From Synaphobranchus kaupii (taxonomy: Eukaryota > Chordata > Actinopteri > Anguilliformes > Synaphobranchidae), in contig CM056380.1 of NCBI GenBank assembly GCA_029718625.1, positions 45,061,754 to 45,125,753 on the forward strand: a DNA stretch of 64,000 bases, read 5' to 3'. Positions 47,731 through 58,237 of the stretch are shown piece by piece (position 1 is the stretch's first letter; every line of letters begins with the position of its first letter). A model generated the notes under the pieces. That model did no database searches and was not told where the DNA came from. It saw only the letters and a list, made by a program, of their open reading frames with translations. The translations under genes and the position numbers were made by a program.

Positions 47731-49745
47731 GAGGAGAACGGCACGTTTCGGGGAAGGGAAACGGGAGACTCGGGCAGGCGGCCCGGATCTTTCCGCGCTC
47801 CGCTATCGCTCCCCGCTGCCACATCAAGGCCCGGCATGCCGATGTCCTGGGACGCGCTGACACGACACGCGGTTCAAAGAGATCTGCCGCTGGATCCTGG
47901 CAGCCCAGGGCCGGCGCCGCGGGCCGGGGAACAAGCCCCCTTTTCAGAAAGCCGTCTGGGAAAAACATGGCCAGGCCAAATCCCCTCAAACATCTTCAGT
48001 CTGCAGTCAAACTGTGTTACAGGTGCTGAGCATGCCCCCCCCCCTCCCCTGCTCTCCGGCCCTCTACTGACACTGTACAGCAAAGTTTGTACAGTAGAAC
48101 CTCAGGAGTTATGCACTGACTGGTTGACTGAACTCAGCAAGAAGCCGGAAGTAGCACCCAGTTACCCTAACCCTAACCCTTGTGGAAATCAAGCTGTGTA
48201 CCTGTGTACTATCTGTGTACTATCACAGATGCAAAACGGTGAGTGTTTAACTGAAAGGAGTCACTCATTCTCTTGATTGAAAAATATTGCAATCCTTGGA
48301 AGGTTACAAACTTTTCAGACCTCCGGACAGCTTCTATTCCCACCGCATTTGTGAATTAGAGGTTCTACCTTAATTGGTTCGGGCTCCCTACCATCAGCAG
48401 CCAACAGTAAAGCACCTATAGGGCACAGCTGTTCAGCGCCAGTACACACATGCAGCTAAAGCATGCTGAAGTGTACATGCATGAAGACAAGCCATCCAGC
48501 GTTAGCACACACATGCAATTAAAGCATATTTCACAACTAAACCTGCCAAACCTGCTTAACGTACATGCATGACGACAAGCCACATAAGTATCTGATGACT
48601 GTTAAAAAACACTTTTTAATGCCGTTTGCTTTGCTTTGTTTAGCACATGTATTTCTGTTTGGGTGAATGGCAGCCAAAATCATTTACTTATAATAAGTCT
48701 TGTTTTGCAAGTATTTGCATTCCGCATACTAGGCCAATTGTTTAAAATAGATTTTTTTAAAGTGATATTATATTGTGTTGGTCACACTTTATTCTGTGTG
48801 GGAAAAGTGTGGCCGACAACTATGATTGACTCCTAAAGCCATCATGAAACATGTATAACACATCCACTGACACATCATAACATCTTTACCATAAGTCATT
48901 CATAAGCATTTTACAGAACATTTGGTCAGATGGTAGGCGTCTAGGTGAAAAGTAGAAACCTGCATTATGTCACATTTAGCTGTGATAACATTTTACACAA
49001 CTTTGTTTTATGGTTTCCTTCATAAATGGTTGATTTTGTTAAAAATTATTTATAAAGATGTTATAACATGTTAATGAATGCACTAGGTTACCTTTTCCAG
49101 TGGTACGTCCAGCAGAGGCTCTCGTGGAGTGTGTCTGAATGATCTGAGATCAGCGTAAATTGCGTTAGATCAAAGCTGCCCTCTCTCTACTTGTGCCACT
49201 GCTTACTAAACTGTGTCTCGTAGTACAGTACATTACATTTACCATCTGTTTCCTCTCTGTCCTCCCTGTCTATATGATTATCTCTTAGGGCTCTATTAGT
49301 CACTCCAGTTCAGGCCCTCTCTGCCAAATGCATACACGATAATAATAATATACTTATACTGTGGGTTGGAGTTACTTACTGGCATACGTGTTGTTTTGTA
49401 GTGCATCGAGTTGTCTTCTGTGATTAGTCACTGTTTTTGTCCTCGCAAGGCCAGATTTGCCTAAGGGTAATATTTTCATTGACATTTGGATTTTTTCTTT
49501 ATTAAATTCTGGCCAATTCCCTTTCTTTCTTCTTCTTCTTAAAAACAAAATAGAATAAATATTGAGTACCAGACAGAAAATATGTTCTTTATCTATAACT
49601 ACTGTGAAAAACTGTAATTGTCTTGGGGACTCAATTAAGTATATACTGTATATATGAGTACATTATATGAAAAGCTGCTAGCTGCAGCAGAATTGCAGCA
49701 ATATCTCAATCAATGTAACTGGTCGAAATCAAGTGGTTTACTTGT
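47731..49745. other. Non-coding interval
   Basis: GC-rich to about 48060, then AT-rich. No gene is recognised. A short CCCTAACCCTAACCCT at 48166-48181 is too short to be a telomeric array. Confidence 0.4.
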
Positions 49746-49986
49746 TGTTACGTCCCTATGCTGCCTCGTGAATGCGGCCCTTAAAACCTTTCGCATGCGA
49801 ACAAGTTTCTTTCAGCTCACCTGAGTCATGATTGGACATTACAGACACCTCTGCTGGATTTTCCAAGTGCATATATACTGGCAGTGTTCTCTAGCTCAAG
49901 GTTGGTTCATTTTTCCTGTGCCTAACTTCATGCACGTGGCAAGCGTCGCTGCCACGCTGAAGCTCAGTTTTAAGTAGTATTGTGGC

Positions 49987-50566
49987 GTTCGTCTAAGGTT
50001 GTATGCGGCGCTTACTATATGGCAGTTTGTCATAGGCCTAAGGTTGTATGCGATGCTTACTATATGGCAGTTTGTCGTACGCCTAAGGTTGTATGCGATG
50101 CTTACTATATGGCAGTTTGTCGTACGCCTAAGGTTGTATGCAGCGCTTACTATATGGCAGTTTGTCGTAGGCCTAAGGTTGTATGCGGCGCTTACTATAT
50201 GGCAGTTTGTCGTAAGCCTAAGGTTGTATGCGGCGCTTACTATATGGCAGTTTGTCGTAAGCCTAAGGTTGTATGCGGCGCTTACTATATGGCAGTTTGT
50301 CGTAAGCCTAAGGTTGTATGCGGCACTTACTATATGGCAGTTTGTCATAGGCCTAAGGTTGTATGCGGCGCTTACTATATGGCAGTTTGTCGTAGGCCTA
50401 AGGTTGTATGCGGCGCTTACTATATGGCAGTTTGTCGTAGGCCTAAGGTTGTATGCGGCACTTACTATATAGCAGTTTGTCGTAGGTCTAAGGTTGTATG
50501 TGGCGCTTACTATATGGCAGTTTGTCGTAGGCCTAAGGTTGTATGCGGAGCTTACTATATGGCAAT
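49987..50566. repeat. 45-bp minisatellite inside the LTR, about 13 units
   Basis: The unit contains AGGTTGTATGCGGCGCTTAC and TATATGGCAGTTTGTCGTAG. Units differ at a few positions. Because 45 is a multiple of three, long open frames appear in two plus frames and one minus frame; they encode 15-residue repeats and are not evidence for a protein. It lies about 110 bp downstream of the LTR TATA box. Confidence 0.95.
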
Positions 50567-51283
50567 GTTGCCGCACTGTAGGGGTACACATTTGCTGGTT
50601 GTATTTCCGCGCAATTAAAAACCCCGTTTTAAAAAGCCGGATTTAACTTTGCTTTGTGCGAGCATATTCGCGTCTTTTGGTATGCCGCAAAAGGTTGACA
50701 AACTACTCGTTTCCAATAGGGAACATTTCGGTAGTAAGCTGCTTGTTGGTTTGTGGCTACTTTGCTGTGTTCTGTCCCTCGTGTAATCTAGCTACTTGTG
50801 TTTGTGTGGTCCGGTTGTAATACCCGGAAGTAATGGGTAAATGCGGAGACTGGACACTGGAGGGAAGATCCAGAGACATAGGACACTGGAGGCAAGTTCA
50901 CTGGGGTTTTGTTTTGTGGAGAACTTGGTATTGTCTCAGGTGGAGACTTTGGTCGTTCTCATGTGGAGAACTGGATATTGTCTCAAGTGGAGACTTTGGT
51001 CGTTCTCATGTGGAGAACTTGTGTCGTTCTCAATTCGGGTAGGTTAGTAACAGAGGTTCCAACACTTCCAAACACAAAACCGCCAGCTGTTGTGTCTCAC
51101 CATCCAAGTTTTTGGATTCTTGATTTCGTGTTTGTCTGGCTCCCTGTTTGCTTATACTTCCTACACCTTTTGCCCTTGTTTCATGTCTGTTTGTTGTGAT
51201 ATTTTAATAAACCCATTTTGTAATAAATAATTTTGTAATAAATAATAAATAATTGTAATAAATATTTAATAAACCCATTTTCC

Positions 51284-52384
51284 CTTGTGTTTGGTTCCGT
51301 CTCAGCTCCCCATCCCCTGTCTACAGGAGTCCCGCAGGGATCTGTACTGGGTCCTCTGCTGTTCTCTATGTATACTAAGTCTCTTAGTTCAGTAATTAAT
51401 TCACATGGCTTCTCATACCATAGCTATGCTGATGATACTCAACTCTTCCTCTCTTTCCCTCCCTCTACCCCACAGGTTAAGGAGAGGATATCTGCTTGTC
51501 TGACTGACATCTCTGAGTGGATGGCTACCCATCACCTGAAGCTCATCCTTGACAAGAGCTCCTCTTCATGCCGTACAAGACCTCCCCACTACATGACCTC
51601 TCCATCACCGTTGACGGGACCGTGGTGGCTGCCTCCCGCTCTGCAAGGAACCTGGGGGTGGTCCTGGACGACCGGCTGGACTTCAAAGAGCACATCAGGG
51701 TGACGGCATGGTCCTGCAGGTTCCTTGTGTTCAACCTCCCGAAATTTTCCCATGTAACCCCCCTGCTGAAGTCACTCCACTGGCTGCCAGTTGCAGCCAG
51801 GATCAGGTTGAAAGTTCTGACCCTGGCCTACACTGCAGCCAATAGGACAGGCCCCACCTACCTGCAGGACTTAATCCAGAACTATGTTCCTGCTCGACCA
51901 CTCCGCTCTTCTACAGCAGGGCGACTTGCACTTCCCCTCCTCCGTGTCAACGGCTCTCGCTCGTCCCGACTGCGGAGCTTTTCCACCTTAGCTCCTCAGT
52001 GGTGGAATGAACTTCCCATTCCCCTACGTTCTACTCGAACCCTGCCTGCATTCCGTCGAGGCCTAAAGACACACCTCTTCAGACTCCACCTTGACTGATA
52101 TTCTAACCTAGGACCTCATGGTACGAGTTCCCTGTGTTTTCCTGTCTGTTTGTTATAGTTTATAATAGTATTTAGAATAGAAGTGTAGTATAGCTGATTT
52201 ACCCACAGCTTACTGTGAACTACAGTAAGTGTTCATTACTAGGGATAGCTGCTACATTATGGGAAGGATGTGCTTTGTCTTGTCTGTTCTGTAGTGATCT
52301 TGATGACGTCTCTGTATGCACTTATTGTACGTCGCTTTGGATAAAAGCGTCTGCTAAATGAATGTAATGTAATGGAATGTAATG
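51284..52384 (+). pseudogene. 5'-truncated L2 LINE (RT C-terminal part and 3' tail)
   Basis: The reading starts in RT at [19 protein letters not shown], continues through the catalytic SYADDTQLF, and after a frameshift near 51560-51590 resumes with [32 protein letters not shown] and KTHLFR to a stop at about 52098. These are standard L2 motifs of fish. The 3' UTR ends in the conserved GTACGTCGCTTTGGATAAAA region followed by AATGTAATG repeats. The upstream endonuclease and most of RT are missing, so it cannot move itself. It sits inside the LTR. Confidence 0.9.
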
Positions 52385-52435
52385 TGTTTTAAATCCTTTG
52401 TGTTGTGGCCCTTCAAGCTGGGGTCGTAACATTGT

Positions 52436-53591
52436 GAAAAATAGTCTTGTATGCGCTGAAAGATTTAGTATTTTCCCTCTGTCTGTAGCTACATTTCCAT
52501 TAGAATGTTGTTGTGTATACGTTTCACGGAACCTGACGCACTGTATTTGTTTGTACACAAAACAGCAATACGGGCCACCACTGTGTTCAAACGTCTTTTT
52601 GTATACCTTACAGGCCTTCTTTATGTAGCCAAGGAATGAAGGCTTGAGTCTATCTGCACACAGCACTATTCCTTTTAGATGCAAGTCTTCAATATCAAAT
52701 TTAAAACATTTCTTTTATATTCTTCTTTTATATCGTGAAAAAAAAATGTGCAAAGTGCAAAAGCGGAGCAGCCCCTCAGACCCAAATGGCTTCCTCTGCG
52801 CTTAGTGTAAGCAAGGGGCAGCTTAAGCCTTGCAACCTCTTTCACATTTCGCCTATCTGTTGAACTGTAAGAAAGAAACGTTTTTTTTTATATGCGCGCC
52901 GCTCGATTCCAATAGGCACGCTGCAGGACACAATGTTCCAGGGCCGCATAAAGCAGTGTCAATGGAAATGTAGCAACAATGTTGTAGCAGTCGCTAAGAC
53001 AGCAGGGTAAGCCGGTGATATCATTCCTTCCAGGCCGCGCTGGAGCTGCGCAAACATTCCACTGACTCACAGATGCTCTGTCATTACACCACGCTTACAT
53101 TAGGAGTACAGCAGTCCAGCTCGCGCTAGCACCCAATGAGTAATTTTAATAACAGTCTCGGGGCTTGCGGTCAGCGCTGTTGCATTATCACTCAAAGTAA
53201 ACTGTCAATTATGTCTCAAGATGAGGTCAAAATCTGCTCGTTGGAATAAGCTTGGCTTTATGTAACCCCCCCCCCCCCCCCCCAAAACTAAAACAACAAT
53301 TATTCACACATGCTCACACATACACACTACATGCCACACACAACCGAACCCAACCTCTTCTTTTACCCCAATCATATTTTACTGCCGTCCTGGAGCGTCG
53401 ACTGGGAGAGCACAGGGGTTGCTGGGAAAACCGCCGTTAACCCTGTCACATGGCTGGAAACGATAAATGAAGCAGCTCCATTACAGATATCTCCACGCCA
53501 CGCCGCGCCGCGGATCTCCGGGGAGAGGACGGCGGAGTCCGTCAGCAGGGGGGCCTGCTGGAGAGACACAGGGACTGAAGATAGAGAGCTG
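52436..53591. other. Non-coding interval
   Basis: No gene is recognised. A poly-C tract is at about 53266-53283, followed by a short CA-rich patch. Confidence 0.4.
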
Positions 53592-53839
53592 CACTGCAAA
53601 AACCAAATGTTAACAAGCATTTTAATCTTATATTTAGACTTTAGAACCTTATTTCTGTTACTTTTTTGCTCAATAAGACAAAAACATTGCCAATGGGGTG
53701 AGATAGTTTTAGTCATTTCAAGATTTGCCAGTGGGGTATTCACTTAACTTAAAACAAGCTAATATTTTCCACTTTAAAGAAAAAATAAGTCTCATTTCAA
53801 GACTAAAACACTTGATAAGACAGACAATTTTTTGCAGTG
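53592..53839. mobile_element. MITE with CACTGCAAAAA ends
   Basis: CACTGCAAAAA at 53592 is matched by TTTTTTGCAGTG ending at 53839. The 248-bp interior has partial inverted symmetry (AAGACTAAAAC and similar). This type is common in fish genomes and usually hAT-related; no clear 8-bp duplication was found. Confidence 0.7.
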
Positions 53840-55679
53840 TGGAGAAAGAGCTTAAAGATCTAACTGGTGAGCCAACAAAGAGCTAGTGAGGCATATGAGA
53901 GTTCAAGACAGACAGTCCTGAAAGAGTAGAGACACCAGGCCTCCCAGCGAGGATGGAGTTCAAGGACCTGTCAGGAAAGAGATTCAGAGAGAGATGGAGT
54001 CATGCTCTAATCCATTGGGAGGAATGTTTTGGCATGTGGATGGGCCCTACAGTCAAATCTAGACTGTGCCACGGCTGACTGTGGCGTACTGGGCTGTAGT
54101 GGTTCTCTGGGATGAAGGGATTCGGTTAGCCCATCGCTCACCAGTTACCCCCCCCCCAACCCGCTAGCAAAATTAGCATCCGCTGTGTCTTTATGTCTTT
54201 ATTGCTCTTGTGGGAAATCAGTTCTGGAGTACAGCTGTACAGATAAACCATTGAAATAAACAGACTAATAATATATAATAGATATTAAGAAAGGAAAGAA
54301 AATGTTTTTTAAAAAAGCTCTCCCTAGCAACAGCATCCCGCCTGGTTACTACGGGTGACAGGAATCTCCAAATTCTGCACTGGCAGCGGCGGATCCAAGG
54401 CCCTTGGGTCAGGTGACCCGCTCGGTCAGCAGAGCCTGATCGCTCAGTGATGCAGGAGAGACGGGCTTGTCCCCACTGTTCTCGCCGTGTGTACTTACCA
54501 CTCGCGGCAGAGATTAAAGGGGCTTTACCAGGGAGGTGGCTCTGCACCCCCCCCTCCACATTCCTGTCCTCATTTCCCCCCATCCTGAACCTACTCCCCC
54601 AACCAACTACTATGGCACCCTCCTTGGCCCGTTACCGCCAATGTTTTAAGTTCTCCTCATTGGCCGATTCTACCTTTATCATATCCCCTCCCGCTGGCTA
54701 CGGTCCCAACCCCCCAAAACCCCACTGCCTCCCGGGGCATTGCCTATGGCCCTGCCCAGATCTGTAAAACCAACACGTGTCCCTGGCCATTGTCCCCCCC
54801 TGCACAAGGCCCAGTGTTGGTTTGGTGTCCCTGCTCCATTCTGACAGCCAATGATCCGACTTAATCCCAGCGAGCGAGACGCCGCCGAGCTGCTGGTCCC
54901 GTTGACGAGAGATTCCCGCGCTCCGTCTCTCCGCACCTGCGGGCAGAGGGGGTGGGTAGAGGACCTGGTGGGTTTCAATCTGTGAAGGGCAGCATAGGCT
55001 GGAGGAGCCTCACAGTTTCACTCATATCTGCAGTCATCAATTAAAACACAGCAAATTCACCAGAAAAATGCATCTTCCCACACAAGGGCTTAGTTTTTGT
55101 TAAATTTTTTATGGAGTGAGTTGTTTCTTTCCCTTAATGCCCCTAACTGTCCTGCTCTTTTTCACCCTCACCCATGATGTCACAGGGTCTCCCCTACCTC
55201 CACAATGAACTGCCCCATATTGTCTCAACACCTCTAAAATATCCCATCCTGCTTTGAATACACCACAGTGTCTCCAAACCTCCTCTTTTCGCCCCCTCAC
55301 TTTACCAAGCTGCGCCACACTGTTCCATCCCGAACTGCCTGACACCATCCCACATCCTCCCCACTGTGGGACAGGTATTTGGGGCGCAAAACAAATGGGC
55401 GGCCATTCCCAAACTTTCCCAAACGAAACAGTGAGAGTGAACAAGGCAAGTGCCTGTTCCTGTTATGCACGCTACCAAATGACTCCTCCAAAAAAAAAAA
55501 AAAAAAAATGAGGGGAAAAATTCCCTGACCAGCCATGATTTATGAGCTCCAGAACACATTCGATATTCATTTCCGCAACAGCGGCCAACTAAGAAAGTAC
55601 CTGCAAATAGAACTGGCCTTTGGATTCGCCCAATAGTGTGAGTCACTCCTGCTATAGGAATGCGATTTTTTAATTCTTA

Positions 55680-55718
<39 letters not shown>

Positions 55719-56152
55719 AGCAACAATAATAGTACTATTATTATTATTATTTATATTATTGTTGTTATTATTATAATGATGATTATTATTATTAGGCAGA
55801 TGTGTCTGTCCTCACTATTAAAAACACCATTCTCTGTTTCGTTACTCTTGACTGGTTTCATGGAATAGTGCTATAAGGTGAGTCAAAGCTATCCAAAACA
55901 GTGCTTCCTTAACATTTGTTATGTTTCCTGTTGCTTTTCACTACAGGAAATATAAATAATCGTTAATGAATTCATACACACGATGTGGCTCTAACCGCCG
56001 AGCAGAGAAATCCCACATAAGCACCATTCCTTGGCAGAGGACAAAAAAGGAGAAGTGCTTATTTTAAAGTGCCAATCGTTTCCTGGAACATTCTCATCGC
56101 AAATTTTCACGCTCAATGGCATGTTAAGGTTCCTGTGCACGTATGTATGTGC

Positions 56153-56184
<32 letters not shown>

Positions 56185-57388
56185 TTATTTGACTGGATCT
56201 GATTACTCTCAGAAAGGGTTGGGAGGGCCCAGTTCTGGTGCTCTTGCTCAATAACACATTCCAGTGCGGAAGCAAAGTATGACCGCTCTGCGTGTGCAGA
56301 CAGGACCCTGGTCTGAGGCGATGCTGGGAGGGGCCAGGCCTCAGCACGGTGGGGCCTGGGTCAGCGCAGGCCTGCGTTCGCTCTGCTGCCCAAACGCACT
56401 GTACCGCCAGCGGAAAACACAGCCCACCCAGGGCCAATAGCACTGGAAGTGGGGGAGTCAGTGTGTGTTAGCGGTCAGGAGGGTTTAGTGTATGTGTGTC
56501 AGCGTTTGGGAGATTATATGTACTGTATGTATATAAAATGTGTGTCTGTATAGGGGAGTGCGCATGGTGAAGAATTAGTGTGTGTGCTCGTGTGCACACA
56601 CACTAATTGTGCACGGTGAAGAATTAGTGTGTGTGGGTTGTACAGAAAGTTTGTGCGTGTACCAGTGTGCGTGTGCATGTCTACATGTATGCACGGGCAT
56701 CTGAAGTTTGGAAGACAGTTCATGCAAATATGTTCACTCACACAGACTTATACACACACACAATACACGCCAACATAGTCACACACTCACAACAGACGTT
56801 ATCTTGAATTAGTCAGACCGTAACGGTCTGGTTAAGGTCTCCAAATAAAGCCGTTAAACAAAAGGAGGAAATGGTGGCAGGGAGCCGGGCGTAGCTGTTG
56901 TTGTGTCTCCGCTCATAGCGTTCGATGGCCCTCAGCGCATTCACAGAACCTGCTCACCTGGTTGCTCCTCTTAACCTACTCACAGCAACGATTTGAATCT
57001 AAACCTGCATGCAACCGTGTGGGAAAAGCTCACCCTGAACTGAAAACACGCCACAGAACTAAAGACAGACACCTTTATTTACACCTTTACCTGTCCAATG
57101 TGTCAGTTACAAGTTGAACGTGTAATTATTGCGTAACTCGGAAAGCGCCGCGGCCCCGTATAAGCAAGGCTTTTACTCACTCCTTAGCATGTAGCATTGA
57201 CATTTGTGCCCCTTCATTTAAATGATTACCCTGTATTGCAAAAGAAGTGATTGCCATTCCATGCCTCCAGGCTAAAGCTCCACTCCTTTTTACAACTAAT
57301 TTCAGAGGAATAGAAAACCAATGGTTTCACATAATCCACACAGGACATGAAAAAAAAAACATTTCATTAAAAAATAAATACATATCTG
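53840..57388. other. Non-coding interval with simple repeats
   Basis: (ATT)n lies at about 55680-55795, a poly-A run at 55491-55508, GT/GA at 56150-56183, and GT-rich DNA at 56457-56760 that includes a small inverted repeat near 56577-56610. No coding exon is recognised. Confidence 0.4.
55680..55795. repeat. (ATT)n microsatellite
   Basis: Imperfect ATT repeats of about 115 bp. Confidence 0.9.
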
Positions 57389-58237
57389 CACTGTAAAATC
57401 TAACATGTTGTTTCAACTTAAAAATATGAGTGAAAGGGCTGCCTTAAAATTCTAAGTTAAGTGAAAAAAAATAATTTGTTATCTTGATTAAATATTCCTT
57501 GTTGTGTAAACATCTGCGTTAGTTTGGTTGATTTAGATTTCATAATTGATTTAACTCCTTCGGGTAGTTGTTTGAACTTGCAAATCTATTTCAGCTCACT
57601 TAAAATGGTCAGTTGTGTAAACCTTTTGTTTCAGTTAAGTTGACTTGGATTTGTTAATTGATTGAACTACTTAGGGTAGTCGTTTGAACTTGCAAATCTA
57701 TTTCAACTTAATTAAAATGGTCAGTTGTGTAAACCTTTTGTTTCAGTTAAGTTGACTTGGATTTGTTAATTGATTGAACTGCTTAGGATAGTTATTTGAA
57801 TTTGTATAGTTATTTGCTCCGGCAATCACCGTCTGTGGTGTCGTTGCAATAAATCCTTAATTCACGTGTAAAGTAGATGTTAAATGTAGAAGTAAAAACT
57901 CCGTTGTGTCGTGGACGATAGCCTCCAGGTTGCGTCGGAAAGGGGGATGGGAGGGACGGAGCACATTTTAAGGACCCGCAGCTATACCCATAATGCATTT
58001 CAAGTCACAAAAACGTGATGACGCAGGCGTTTTAATCCCGGCACTGTCTCCAAAGTCAAGTTGACATGTATTACTAATTCAGTTGGACATGGATTTTCAA
58101 TTTAGCATTTATTTTGCAGTTGAGACGTTTTTAACTAGTAATTTCATGTTATTATAACAACCTCAGTAATCATTTGTCCTACTGACATAGGATAATATGT
58201 TAAAATAACAAACAGGCAAAATCACATTTTACAGTGT
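57389..58237. mobile_element. MITE with CACTGTAAAAT ends and internal tandem duplication
   Basis: CACTGTAAAATC at 57389 is matched by ATTTTACAGTG ending at 58237. Inside, a 112-bp segment (TTTGAACTTGCAAATCTATT to GATTTGTTAATTGATTGAAC) is repeated about 2.6 times between 57520 and 57800. It has no coding capacity. The ends resemble, but are not identical to, those of the 53592 MITE. Confidence 0.65.

Larger units (their letters stand above)
49746..52431 (+). mobile_element. Solo LTR (TGTTACG...CGTAACA) carrying a minisatellite and an L2 insert
   Basis: TGTTACG at 49746-49752 and its complement CGTAACA at 52425-52431 form the termini. TTGT flanks both ends (49742-49745 and 52432-52435), a 4-bp duplication usual for Gypsy-type LTR elements. 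Within it are a TATA-like ATATATACT (49871-49879) and AATAAA (51206-51211), giving plus-strand orientation. After removing the L2 copy the LTR is about 1.59 kb. No gag or pol is adjacent, so it is probably a solo LTR left by recombination. The Gypsy assignment is inferred from ends and duplication length only. Confidence 0.65.

Noticed and set aside
48166..48181. Telomere-like CCCTAACCCTAACCCT
   Set aside because: Fewer than three units, with ordinary sequence on both sides; not a telomere or clear interstitial array.
47459..48276. Overlapping long frames on both strands
   Set aside because: They are in GC-rich DNA with a minisatellite, show no domain, and have comparable frames on both strands.
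49896..50591. Long minus-strand reading frame with a 15-residue repeat
   Set aside because: It is explained by a 45-bp minisatellite whose period is a multiple of three; frames on the other strand are equally open.
54218..55646. Several frames of 100-120 codons
   Set aside because: No domain, competing frames on both strands, and low-complexity stretches; no splice pattern supports a gene.
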